A stretch of 24,279 nucleotides of DNA from Chloroflexota bacterium (lineage in GTDB: Bacteria > Chloroflexota > UBA5177 > JANWHV01). This document shows positions 16,374 to 24,195 of this stretch, piece after piece. The position numbers and the translations under genes are program-made. Below the pieces are notes generated by a model. The model saw nothing but the letters and a program-made list of their open reading frames with translations, did no database searches and was not told the origin of the DNA. Where the stretch lies: the NCBI GenBank assembly GCA_025924845.1, contig JAICHN010000019.1:1-24279 (forward strand), written 5' to 3'. Position 1 is the stretch's first letter. Every line of letters starts with the position of its first letter.

Positions 16374-18326
16374 TCACTCATCCGCGAGACCGCGTGTCGC
16401 CTCGCGCAGCCACACCCGCATCTGCCCCTCGCCACGATTGTCCCACGCATGATAGGGAATCGCGGTGAGCCTGGCGGGAACCGATTCCGGCGGCTCGCGG
16501 CGATACAGCGTGCCGTCCCACCCCTGGTCGTCAAGGGCACACCCTTCGCCGTGGATCACCACGGCGCCGCCCAGCAGGTTGGGGTCAAGCGATGCCTCGA
16601 GCGGCGCATCCGGGGCGAGCGACAGACGATGCAAGGCGACGTGGTTATCGATTTCCTCGAAACAATAGACCAACGGCCCGCGCTGCAGCGCCGTGAGACC
16701 GGCGTCCGCGCTCACCCTGGGGTTGGAGTACACTCGCTCGACCGGCATGGCCAGGGTAAGTTCTACGGTATCGCCCGGCGTCCAGACGCGGCTGATTCGC
16801 GCGTAGCCTTTGGCGACCTTCCCGGTAAGATCGAGCGCTTCGCCGTTGACCCGGACCGCTGCATCGCGGCACCAGCCGGGCAGCCGCAAGGCCAGGTCAA
16901 ACACTACCGGCTCGGCCGACGACACGGTAAGGCGAACCGCGCCCGACCAGGGATAATTCGTCTCCTGGCGCAGCGACACCGGCCGACCCTGCACGGTCAG
17001 GTTGGCGCTGCTCTGCACGTAGAGGTGGACCGCGACCTCGGAGTCGCCGGCAGAATAGATGTACTGCCCAAGCGATGCCAGGAGGCGGGCCAGATTCGGT
17101 GGGCAACAGGCGACGCCGAACCAGGGTTTTCGAGTCACCGTGCCGTCCGATTCGAGTGGATTTTCGTAGAAGAAACGAGTGCCGTCCAGCGAGACGCCGC
17201 TGAGCACCCCGTTATACAGTGCCTGCTCGAGCACGTCGGTGTAGCGGCCGTCCGTTTCGACCTGGACCATACGATGCGCCCAAAATACAAGGCCAATGGC
17301 CGCGCATGTTTCGGCGTAGGCCGTGCGGTTAGGCAAATCGAAGTCGGCGGTAAAGCCCTCGTTTTGGGCGGCCGAGCCAATGCCGCCGGTCAAGTAGATC
17401 CGTGTGCTGTTCAGGTGGTCCCACAGGCGCCGGCAAGCCTCAAGCAGGCTTTTGTCGCCGGTTTCGCCCGCCAGATCGGCCATGGCCGAATAGAGGTACA
17501 TGGCGCGAACGGAGTGCCCTACCACCTCTTGCTGGTCGCGGACGGGCTGATGCGCCTGGTTGTACTGCCTGGATGTGCGGAGGGCGCCGCCGGACTGGTG
17601 TCGCTCGAAGTAGCCCGGCGTGCCGCGTTCGGCGGCTTCTTGGTCGAAGTAGAACGGCTCACGTCCCCGCTCGTCGACAAAATACTGGGCGAGGCGGAGA
17701 TAGCGTTGCCCGCCCGTCACGCGGTAGAGCTTGACGAGGGCAAGTTCGATTTCCTCATGGCCGCAGTAGCCGCGCTTCTTCCCAGGTTCTCGACCAAACA
17801 CACTATCGATGTAGTCGGCATAGCGGGACACCACGTCCAGCAGGGATCGTTTGCCGGTGGACTCGAAGTGGGCGACTCCTGCTTCGATCAGGTGGCCCGC
17901 GCAGTAGAGCTCATGGGCGTCGCGGAGGTCAGTCCAGCGCTCGTTCGGCTTCACAACCGTGAAAAAGGTATTCAGGTAGCCGTCAGGTTGTTGGGCGGAC
18001 GCCAGGAGAGCGATGGTGTCGTCAACCTGCGCGTCAAGGGCCGGATCGGGATGGGTGGCAAGGCTGTAGGAAGCAGCCTCGATCCACTTGGCCACGTCGG
18101 AATCCCAGAACGGGTGGGGGACGGGTTGATCGCCCGGCTTCCACTGCAGACGCAGGGCATCGATGCGGCCGGTGTCCTTGCACTGCGCGTATTGGAAAGG
18201 TATGGTGCGTTCACGATTAATCTGCAATCGCGGCAGCCAAAACGTATCGTCTATGACCACATCGGCGACCCTGACCGGTCGCCAAACCCGGTTCACCTGG
18301 GTCGTCGTGGATTCGCTGGTACTCAT
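16374..18326 (-). CDS. Beta-L-arabinofuranosidase, GH127 (DUF1680)
   Basis: Releases L-arabinose from beta-linked arabinofuranosides, such as those on hydroxyproline-rich plant glycoproteins. I place the start at the ATG at 18326 (AGGTGG 6 nt upstream), giving 650 residues. The open frame runs back to 18461, but those 45 residues are low-complexity and lie in the leader. From this start the GH127 cysteine-glycosidase and zinc site is intact: Glu339 and Cys341 (YAETCA) plus Cys407 and Cys408 (VACCPPN), close in spacing to HypBA1 of Bifidobacterium. Glu323 in QNEGF matches the proposed proton donor. It has no signal peptide, so it is cytoplasmic. It is first in a two-gene operon with the repressor and diverges from importer operon 2. 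Confidence 0.93.
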   Translation of the reverse strand: MSTSESTTTQVNRVWRPVRVADVVIDDTFWLPRLQINRERTIPFQYAQCKDTGRIDALRLQWKPGDQPVPHPFWDSDVAKWIEAASYSLATHPDPALDAQVDDTIALLASAQQPDGYLNTFFTVVKPNERWTDLRDAHELYCAGHLIEAGVAHFESTGKRSLLDVVSRYADYIDSVFGREPGKKRGYCGHEEIELALVKLYRVTGGQRYLRLAQYFVDERGREPFYFDQEAAERGTPGYFERHQSGGALRTSRQYNQAHQPVRDQQEVVGHSVRAMYLYSAMADLAGETGDKSLLEACRRLWDHLNSTRIYLTGGIGSAAQNEGFTADFDLPNRTAYAETCAAIGLVFWAHRMVQVETDGRYTDVLEQALYNGVLSGVSLDGTRFFYENPLESDGTVTRKPWFGVACCPPNLARLLASLGQYIYSAGDSEVAVHLYVQSSANLTVQGRPVSLRQETNYPWSGAVRLTVSSAEPVVFDLALRLPGWCRDAAVRVNGEALDLTGKVAKGYARISRVWTPGDTVELTLAMPVERVYSNPRVSADAGLTALQRGPLVYCFEEIDNHVALHRLSLAPDAPLEASLDPNLLGGAVVIHGEGCALDDQGWDGTLYRREPPESVPARLTAIPYHAWDNRGEGQMRVWLREATRGLADE

Positions 18327-18462
18327 CTGATCCACCTCATCTCTACACCGTACCGTACATCGGCGGCCTGAGCCGACTTTAAGAAGGAGTCGTTCGATGA
18401 CCTCGTGTAGGCGCGGACAAGCCGGCGATCCGAGTCCTCGAAGCCATGGAAAGACATACATG

Positions 18463-18489
18463 AGCGACGCCCGAAAGGCGGACGACGCT
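18463..18489 (-). other. 5' leader hairpin of the GH127 transcript
   Basis: On the minus transcript AGCGTCGTCC faces GGGCGTCGCT around a 7-nt loop: ten positions with one U-U mismatch and one G-U pair. It lies about 20 nt from the predicted transcript start and may protect the 5' end. Function is inference. Confidence 0.4.
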
Positions 18490-18517
18490 CAACAGGTAGA
18501 TACCTGCCCGTGGCCGT

Positions 18518-18546
18518 AGTATAGGAGCATCTAATCGATTTGACAA
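18518..18546 (-). promoter_or_regulatory. Promoter for GH127-lacI operon
   Basis: Minus strand: TTGTCA (18546-18541), a 17-nt spacer, TATACT (18523-18518). Five of six -35 and five of six -10 positions match the sigma-70 consensus. The expected start is an A at about 18511. The -10 and spacer are identical to those of the opposite promoter because both lie in one palindrome. Confidence 0.75.
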
Positions 18547-18568
18547 ATCGATTAGATGCTCCTATACT
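18540..18568 (+). promoter_or_regulatory. Promoter for importer operon 2
   Basis: TTGACA (18540-18545, perfect), a 17-nt spacer, TATACT (18563-18568, 5 of 6). The expected start is an A at about 18575. Its -35 box overlaps that of the opposite promoter by five bases, so the two polymerases probably exclude one another. Confidence 0.8.
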
Positions 18569-18673
18569 TCCGGCAAATAATGTGCCGCCATGGTTGCTGG
18601 TCGGATGTAAGGTTGGTCTGGTTCGTCTCTTACAGCTTCACTTGAAATTCATCGACGCCTCTGTACCATGGCG

Positions 18674-18705
18674 TAAAGCCCCCGGTTCAGCCCGTGAGGG
18701 GTTTA
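18674..18705 (+). other. Leader hairpin in importer operon 2
   Basis: TAAA-g-CCCC faces GGGG-TTTA around a loop of about 15 nt: eight pairs with one bulge. There is no U tract after it. It may be a minor leader structure; confidence is low. Confidence 0.3.
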
Positions 18706-18858
18706 GGTGATTGGAGGTACCGCGAGAAGGAGAGTTACAGCGTAGGCCCGCCGCGGGCGGGGTACTCGTAGACCAATGCATCAATACCGGCATCTGACCT
18801 TGACTCTTAGCCACCCTTAATTTCGGCTTCTCTACTAAAGAGGCTGGAGGTCGCTTCC

Positions 18859-20187
18859 ATGAGCAAAGACAGCAATGGTGGGCACGGCTCTTCCCCCTCC
18901 CGTCGTGATTTTCTCGCCACCAGCGCCAAGGTAGGCGCCGGTGTGGCGATTGCCGGGGCGGGCATCGACCTGGCGCCGCGGCAGGCGAGCGCCGCCGGCA
19001 ACGTCAATATCACCTATATGGGCCTGGCCGAGCCGACTGATTTTCCTCACGGCTATGCGGACGTGGTAGCGCAATTCAACAAGGCGCACCCTGGAATCAC
19101 CGCAAAGTACATTCCCGCCCCCCCAGGCGAGGCGAACATCTATCATGACAAGCTCGTAACGGTGCTGTCCGCGCACGACGGCAGCATTGACGTCTTCGAT
19201 TCGGACGTGATCTGGCAGGCTCAGTGGGCTCCCGCCCAATGGGCCGCCCAGTTGGACAAAGCCTTCCCTCCCTCCGCGCAAAAGAACTATGCTCCGGGCA
19301 TGATCGCGTCGGATACCATCAATGGCCACATCTATGGTGTTCCCTGGCTGCTGGACGTTGGGCACCTGTTCTATCGCAAGGACATCCTGGATGCGGAAGG
19401 GCTCAAGCCCGCGACTACCTGGCAGGAATTGCACGACCAGGGCGTGATGCTCCGCAAGAAGTATCCTAAGATGACCCCCTTTGTCGCCTGTTACCAGGCG
19501 GGTCAGCAGCTGATCTGTAACTTTATGGAGTATTCCTGGAGTAACGGCGGCGATTTCCTGGATCCCAAGACCGGTGCGGTCGTGTTTAATAGCCCACAGA
19601 ACCTCCAGGCCCTGGAGATGATGATCTCGTACATCAAGGATAAGGTGACTCAGCCTGGTATCGTCTCCATGGAGCTTGATACGGGCCGGGCGATCTTTAC
19701 CAGCGGCAACGCGATCTACCACCGCAATTGGAACTATGCCTATGCATCCGCGCAGGCGAATCCCAAGATTGCGGGCAAGGTCGGCGTGTCGTTAACTCCG
19801 CATTTCCCCGGTCATGCCTCGGCTGTCTGCGCGGGCGGATGGCAGTACGTTGTAAACCAGTACAGCAAGAACCTGGATGCCGCCATAGAATTCGCCGTAT
19901 GGATGGGTAGTGCCAAGACTCAGGTGTACAAGGCACTTCATACAGGCGAGAGCCCAGCCTACATGCCGGCGAATAACGATCCCCAGGTGGTAAAGAAGTA
20001 TCCATCCTTCCCGATTCTGGCTCAGCAGGCCAAATTTGAAAAGGCGCGACCGAAGACACCGTTCTGGACCAACATGTCAACCATAGCGGAGCAGGAGTTG
20101 ACCAACGCTTTGATCGGCAAGAAGTCGCCTCAACAGGCGCTTAAGGACGCAAATGGTAAGATTGAAGCGATTCTGGCCGGCGCCTAA
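18859..20187 (+). CDS. Sugar ABC importer solute-binding protein, Tat-exported, module 2
   Basis: Family 1 solute-binding protein (COG1653), 442 residues, likely to bind beta-arabinofuranosyl oligosaccharides for uptake. The N terminus has a textbook twin-arginine motif, SRRDFLA (Arg15-Arg16), a weakly hydrophobic stretch and an ASA site near residue 45, so it is exported folded. ITYMGLAEPTDFPHGYADVVAQFNKAHPGITAKYI is the usual first lobe. GVPWLLDVGHLFYRKDILDAEGLKPATTWQEL is the hinge region. It has no lipobox cysteine. GGAGG 8 nt before the ATG makes the start secure. It differs clearly from the module 1 binding protein, so this is not a recent tandem copy. Ligand inferred from the GH127 and GH146 neighbours. 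Confidence 0.9.
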   Translation: MSKDSNGGHGSSPSRRDFLATSAKVGAGVAIAGAGIDLAPRQASAAGNVNITYMGLAEPTDFPHGYADVVAQFNKAHPGITAKYIPAPPGEANIYHDKLVTVLSAHDGSIDVFDSDVIWQAQWAPAQWAAQLDKAFPPSAQKNYAPGMIASDTINGHIYGVPWLLDVGHLFYRKDILDAEGLKPATTWQELHDQGVMLRKKYPKMTPFVACYQAGQQLICNFMEYSWSNGGDFLDPKTGAVVFNSPQNLQALEMMISYIKDKVTQPGIVSMELDTGRAIFTSGNAIYHRNWNYAYASAQANPKIAGKVGVSLTPHFPGHASAVCAGGWQYVVNQYSKNLDAAIEFAVWMGSAKTQVYKALHTGESPAYMPANNDPQVVKKYPSFPILAQQAKFEKARPKTPFWTNMSTIAEQELTNALIGKKSPQQALKDANGKIEAILAGA

Positions 20188-20243
20188 TCCTTATCGGTAA
20201 GACTACGGACTTAAGCGGCTGGGCAAGGTAGGCCCAAGGGTAA

Positions 20244-20305
20244 ACGGGACGGCAGGCGGCGAACTGGTGATCCTCGGCAATCACCGCCGCCGCTGGTCGT
20301 CCCGT
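20244..20305 (+). other. Long hairpin between binding-protein and permease genes, module 2
   Basis: Three stacked stems: ACGGGACG with CGTCCCGT (8 bp), GCGGCG with CGCCGC (6 bp) and GGTGAT with ATCACC (6 bp), separated by small internal loops, with an 8-nt terminal loop. There is no U tract. It has the same position as the unrelated hairpin at 9584-9632 in module 1. It probably sets the ratio of binding protein to permease by mRNA processing or partial attenuation. The rest of the 140-bp gap is empty. Confidence 0.68.
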
Positions 20306-20327
20306 ATTCCGCCCGGAGGAGAGATAA

Positions 20328-21299
20328 ATGGCTGCAACTGAGGTGCCTGCGGTCGCGGCCGGGGTCGGTTCATCGCCAATGCGAAGTGCTCGACTTGGCA
20401 GATGGAAACGTCTGCGACGCTATGGTTTGAGCCGCGCTCAGCTTGCCTGGCTGTTGTTCCTCCCGGCGGTAGCCGTATTGCTTGGTGTGCTGGCCTATCC
20501 AGCAGGGCGCACGGTTTGGATTAGTTTGCATACGTTCCGGCTGGACGAGCCGTGGCTTGGCGAGCCGTACGTCGGCCTAAAGAATTACACCTTTGCTTTC
20601 CAGTCTCAGGACTTTTGGAATGCCATAGGTGTTTCCGCCTATTTCACGGTGGGAAGCGTGGTCGCCGAACTCTTGTTGGGACTGGGCGTGGCCCTGGTGG
20701 TCAACGAGTCGTTCCGCGGCCGCGGGCTTATGCGTGCTGCTATGCTGGTACCCTGGGCCATACCGGCCGTCATTTCAGCGCGGCTGTTTGGTTGGATGTA
20801 CAGTCCCGGCGTGGGTGCTTTTAATTCCCTGCTCAACGCTCTGCATATCGTCAACGGGCCGCTTGATGTGCTCAGCAGCGATGCATGGTCGATGCCCGCG
20901 GTCATTCTAGCCGATGTGTGGAAGAACACGCCGTTTATAGCACTGCTCCTGTTGGCCGGTCTGCAAACCATCCCGGCCGAGCTCTACGAGGCGGCTAGGG
21001 TCGACGGCGCCGGACCACTCCAGCGCTTTGGGCAGATCACGTTACCTCTGCTGCGGGGCAGTATTGTTGTCGCCCTACTGTTCCGCACCATTACCGCGTT
21101 CCAGACCTTCGATCTTCCCTTTACCTTGACGGCAGGCGGTCCCGGAACGGACACTCAGCTTCTGTCTCTGCTGTCTTACCGAACCCTCTTCTCGTATGTC
21201 AACTTTGGGCGCGGCAGCGCGCTGGCTGTAATCCTCGCCGTGATCTGTTTTGTGATGGCCGCGCTGTACGCACGCCAGTTGACCATCGAGGAATTCTAA
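20328..21299 (+). CDS. Sugar ABC importer permease, MalF/UgpA type, module 2
   Basis: Membrane channel subunit, 323 residues. A basic N terminus (RWKRLRRYGLSRAQLAW) precedes the first membrane segment at about 40-60, with about six segments in all. The ATPase-docking EAA loop is at 219-241 (LYEAARVDGAGPLQRFGQITLPL). A strong GGAGGAG ribosome site precedes the ATG, which offsets the hairpin just upstream. It forms the channel with the next gene product. Confidence 0.93.
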   Translation: MAATEVPAVAAGVGSSPMRSARLGRWKRLRRYGLSRAQLAWLLFLPAVAVLLGVLAYPAGRTVWISLHTFRLDEPWLGEPYVGLKNYTFAFQSQDFWNAIGVSAYFTVGSVVAELLLGLGVALVVNESFRGRGLMRAAMLVPWAIPAVISARLFGWMYSPGVGAFNSLLNALHIVNGPLDVLSSDAWSMPAVILADVWKNTPFIALLLLAGLQTIPAELYEAARVDGAGPLQRFGQITLPLLRGSIVVALLFRTITAFQTFDLPFTLTAGGPGTDTQLLSLLSYRTLFSYVNFGRGSALAVILAVICFVMAALYARQLTIEEF

Positions 21300-21312
21300 G
21301 GGAGCGGAAGAG

Positions 21313-22209
21313 ATGGCCATGGTCGCCGGGCAGACCTCGAGCGGCGGAACCGGACCGCTCACAGCTCCCCGCGTTAAGCGGGGTAAAAAAGTGCGCCTTG
21401 CCCTACTCTGGATTCTGAACGCCGCTTTTCTTGTGTTCTTCTTATTTCCCTTTTACTGGCAAACCATCACGTCCTTGAAGTCCTCGCTGGATATCGCGGC
21501 GAATCCTATAGTGTGGTTTCCCACCAATATCGTTTTCACCCACTACCAAACCATTTTCGCGGGCAATCCGCCGTTCGCGCGGAACATCCTTAACAGCGTG
21601 ATCGTGGCCACTTCCACCACGCTCATCGCTCTCCTCTTTGGTACGTTGGCGGCGTACGCCCTTGCCAAGTTGCCGTTGCCGGCCAAGCGCACTATTCTGG
21701 TTCTGGTCATCATTATGGTGACTTTTCCCGGCATCGCCCTGGTGGCATCGTTGTTCGTTTTCCTTCGCGACCTCAACCTGACCAATACCTATTTCGCGCT
21801 GATCATTCCCTACGTTGCATTTTCGCTACCGTTCGCGATCTGGGTATTGACCAACTTCTTCCGTGACATACCAGGCGAGTTGGCGGAGCAGGCAGAGGTA
21901 GATGGCTGCACACCCGTGCAGTCCCTCACCAAGGTGATCCTACCTCTATCGGCGCCCGCCTTGGTCACTGCCGGTCTGCTCATCTTCATCGGCGCCTGGA
22001 ACGAGTTCTTATTTGCCTATACTTTTACAAGCCAGCCCAACATGCAAACCGTCCCCGTGGCGATCTATTATTTTGGCGGTGTGCATGAGGTTCCCTGGGG
22101 CGAGATTACCGCCGCGTCCGAAGTCGTCTCGTTACCGATCATCGCCCTGGTGCTTCTCTTCCAGCGGAACATCGTACAGGGATTGACGGCAGGATCTCTG
22201 AAAGGCTGA
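21313..22209 (+). CDS. Sugar ABC importer permease, MalG/UgpE type, module 2
   Basis: Second channel subunit, 298 residues, with about six membrane segments, the first at 30-52. The EAA loop is at 190-212 (LAEQAEVDGCTPVQSLTKVILPL). The end FQRNIVQGLTAGSLKG is typical of MalG-type subunits. The gap to the previous gene is 13 bp and carries a GGAAGAG ribosome site. An ATG two codons later is also possible. No ATPase gene follows; a glycosidase gene does. Confidence 0.93.
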   Translation: MAMVAGQTSSGGTGPLTAPRVKRGKKVRLALLWILNAAFLVFFLFPFYWQTITSLKSSLDIAANPIVWFPTNIVFTHYQTIFAGNPPFARNILNSVIVATSTTLIALLFGTLAAYALAKLPLPAKRTILVLVIIMVTFPGIALVASLFVFLRDLNLTNTYFALIIPYVAFSLPFAIWVLTNFFRDIPGELAEQAEVDGCTPVQSLTKVILPLSAPALVTAGLLIFIGAWNEFLFAYTFTSQPNMQTVPVAIYYFGGVHEVPWGEITAASEVVSLPIIALVLLFQRNIVQGLTAGSLKG

Positions 22210-22376
22210 GCGGCACGGTTTGGGGTCCATCCTCGTCATCGCCGGCGGGCCATTGTTTGCCGATGTATCGCCACAAAGCGCCGGCCGTGGTTTGGGACTC
22301 CGTGCATGCGTATTAGGGCCGCCGGTGTTTGCGCCCGTGCAGAAATGTAGTCAGTTGTACTGGAGGATCGCGGTTG
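22210..22376 (+). other. Intercistronic gap between permease and GH146 genes
   Basis: 167 bp without a gene. CCGGCGG-g-CC at 22242-22251 could pair with GGCCGCCGG at 22317-22325 (9 bp with a bulge, about 65 nt enclosed). This is a weak, long-range structure. GGAGG at the end serves the next gene. No promoter was found, so the glycosidase is probably read from the importer promoter. Confidence 0.35.
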
Positions 22377-24146
22377 ATGCAAGAAATGTTCCGTCCAATG
22401 CCCTGGGGCACGGTTTCCATTGAGCCCGGCCTTCTGCGCCGACGCGCCGACCTTAATCGCGCTTATATGCTCAGCCTGAAGACTGAGAACCTGCTCCAGA
22501 ATCACTATTTGGAGGCGGGACTGTGGGGACCGCGCCTGCAGCCGGATGGTTGCCATTGGGGCTGGGAATCACCCACCTGCCAACTGCGCGGCCACTTTCT
22601 CGGCCACTGGCTTTCCGCCGCCGCCAAACGCTTCGCCGCAACGGGCGATCGGGAACTCAAGGGCAAGGCCGACCACATCGTGGCTGAACTGGCGCGTTGC
22701 CAGATGGAGAATGGCGGTGAGTGGGTCGGCTCCATTCCTGAGACCTATCTCGACTGGATCGCCCGCGGCAAGCGCGTTTGGGCGCCCCAGGACACGCTCC
22801 ACAAGACCTTGATGGGACTTTGGGAAATGTACTCCCTGGCCGGGAATGAGCAGGCCCTTACCATCATGAAGAACTGGGCGCGCTGGTTCCACCGCTGGAC
22901 CGGGCAGTTTTCGCGTGCCCAGTTCGACGACATTCTTGACGTGGAAACGGGCGGCATGCTGGAAATCTGGGCCAATCTGTATGGCGTGACCGGCAGTCCA
23001 GAACATCGCGAATTGATCGAGCGCTACGACCGGCCTCGGCTCTTCGATCGGCTCCTGGCGGGCGAGGATCCGCTCACCAACAAGCATGCCAATACCACCA
23101 TTCCAGAAGCGCAAGGCGCCGCTCATGCCTGGGAGGTAACCGGCGAGGAGCGCTGGCGCAAGATCGTGGACGCCTATTGGCGCTCTGCCGTGGAGGAGCG
23201 GGGCTACTACTGCACGGGCGGGCAGACGAACGGCGAGATCTGGTCCGCGCCTCAGGAGTTGTCAGCCCGGTTGGGCGAGAAAACGCAGGAACACTGCACG
23301 GTATACAACATGATGCGCCTGGCTGATTGGCTGATGCGTAAAACCGGGGACATTCGCTACGCCGACTATTGGGAGCGTAACCTCTATAACGGCATTCTCG
23401 CACAGCAGCATCCTGATACTGGGATGATCGCCTACTTCCTGCCCCTACAGGCAGGCTCCGCCAAGAAGTGGGGAACGCCCACCGATGACTTCTGGTGCTG
23501 TCACGGCACTCTGCTCGAGGCCCACACGGTCAACGAGCGCAGCCTCTATTTTGAGGATGACGCCGGCTTGATCGTCAGTCAGTACGTGCCCAGCACGCTC
23601 CAGTGGCAGCGGGACGGCGCCGCGATCCGCCTTGTGCAGACTATAAATCCTCAACTCGGCTCGCCGCGTCGACCAAACTCGGTTGCCTTCAGGCTTGCCG
23701 TCGTAAGCGACCGGCCCGCCGCCTTTACGCTCAAGATCCGCCTGCCCTGGTGGCTGGCCGGTGACGCGGAGATTCGCCTGAACGGGAAGCGCTTACCTGG
23801 CCCATTTACCCCTTCCACCCTGTACGAGATCCATCACACCTGGACGGAAGATGAGATGTCCGTGATGCTTCCGAAGAGACTCACAGCGGTGCCCTTGCCG
23901 GATGAGTTGGACACGGTCGCCTTCATGGATGGGCCCGTGGTGCTCGCCGGTCTGTGCGACGAAGAACGCCCGCTGCATGGCGATCGGGACGACCCCGAGG
24001 CGCTGCTCACCCCTCACAACGAACGAGAATGGGGCGAGTGGGAGCCGGGCTATCGGACGCAACACCAGTCGCCCAACCTGCGGTTTCTGCCCTTGCATGA
24101 CATTCGAGATGAGCGGTTCGCCGTGTATTTCCCGGTGGTAAAGTGA
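22377..24146 (+). CDS. Beta-L-arabinofuranosidase, GH146-like (GH127/DUF1680 clan)
   Basis: 589 residues from the ATG at 22377, with GGAGG about 10 nt upstream; the open frame continues back to a TTG at 22329, less likely. The cysteine-glycosidase/zinc site is present: Glu305 and Cys307 (QEHCTVYNM), Cys374 and Cys375 (FWCCHGTLLEAH), and Glu287 (NGEIW) as a probable proton donor. The pattern C-x-x-Y-N-M followed by YADYWERNLYNGIL and F-W-C-C-x-G is that of GH146 rather than GH127, whose copy here is at 16374. A barrel is followed by C-terminal beta domains (LKIRLPWW, RLNGK). No signal peptide, so it is cytoplasmic. It is last in importer operon 2. It probably handles a different beta-arabinofuranosyl linkage from the GH127 enzyme. 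Confidence 0.88.
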   Translation: MQEMFRPMPWGTVSIEPGLLRRRADLNRAYMLSLKTENLLQNHYLEAGLWGPRLQPDGCHWGWESPTCQLRGHFLGHWLSAAAKRFAATGDRELKGKADHIVAELARCQMENGGEWVGSIPETYLDWIARGKRVWAPQDTLHKTLMGLWEMYSLAGNEQALTIMKNWARWFHRWTGQFSRAQFDDILDVETGGMLEIWANLYGVTGSPEHRELIERYDRPRLFDRLLAGEDPLTNKHANTTIPEAQGAAHAWEVTGEERWRKIVDAYWRSAVEERGYYCTGGQTNGEIWSAPQELSARLGEKTQEHCTVYNMMRLADWLMRKTGDIRYADYWERNLYNGILAQQHPDTGMIAYFLPLQAGSAKKWGTPTDDFWCCHGTLLEAHTVNERSLYFEDDAGLIVSQYVPSTLQWQRDGAAIRLVQTINPQLGSPRRPNSVAFRLAVVSDRPAAFTLKIRLPWWLAGDAEIRLNGKRLPGPFTPSTLYEIHHTWTEDEMSVMLPKRLTAVPLPDELDTVAFMDGPVVLAGLCDEERPLHGDRDDPEALLTPHNEREWGEWEPGYRTQHQSPNLRFLPLHDIRDERFAVYFPVVK

Positions 24147-24171
24147 GTCGGCGGAGCAGCGAGGTGCTTGT

Positions 24172-24195
24172 AGGGGCACCCCTTGTGGATGCCCT
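24172..24195 (+). repeat. Short hairpin of dispersed-repeat type
   Basis: AGGGGCACC and GGATGCCCT form an imperfect hairpin 25 bp after the GH146 stop. AGGTGC upstream (24162-24167) repeats part of it in inverted form. Sequences of the form TAGGGGCACCCCTTGTGG recur between genes in several Chloroflexota genomes as I recall, so this may be a dispersed element or an mRNA 3' end. Only one copy is visible here. The remaining bases to 24279 show no gene. Confidence 0.35.

Larger units (their letters stand above)
18518..18568. promoter_or_regulatory. 51-bp perfect palindrome, probable operator for the divergent promoters
   Basis: The arm AGTATAGG...ATCGATTTG (18518-18542, 25 bp) is followed by one central A (18543) and its exact reverse complement (18544-18568). 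Two AATCGATT blocks (18533-18540 and 18546-18553) fit the AANCGNTT core shared by many LacI-family operators. The site lies midway between GH127 and the importer operon. The module 2 LacI protein is the natural candidate to bind it. A bidirectional terminator is an alternative, but there is no U tract on either side and it has no converging genes to stop. Confidence 0.85.
18327..18858. other. 532-bp divergent control region of module 2
   Basis: No gene beyond the spurious upstream extension of the GH127 frame. A symmetric double promoter at 18518-18568 splits the region into a leader of about 185 nt for GH127 and about 285 nt for the importer operon. The GH127 leader has a hairpin near its 5' end (18463-18489), and the importer leader has one at 18674-18705. 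Long leaders on both sides leave room for further post-transcriptional control. Confidence 0.6.

Noticed and set aside
15678..18371. Long 897-codon plus-strand open frame opposite GH127 and lacI
   Set aside because: It is antisense to two clear genes with intact motifs, its translation resembles no family, and it has no ribosome site; it reflects GC-rich codon bias.
18327..18461. N-terminal extension of the GH127 protein
   Set aside because: The added 45 residues do not resemble the family, and a good ribosome site precedes the ATG at 18326.
18518..18568. Bidirectional intrinsic terminator
   Set aside because: No U tract on either side, genes diverge instead of converge, and the repeat contains well-spaced promoter hexamers in both directions.
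18800..18828. TTGACT as a second promoter close to the module 2 binding-protein gene
   Set aside because: No acceptable -10 box lies 16-18 nt downstream.
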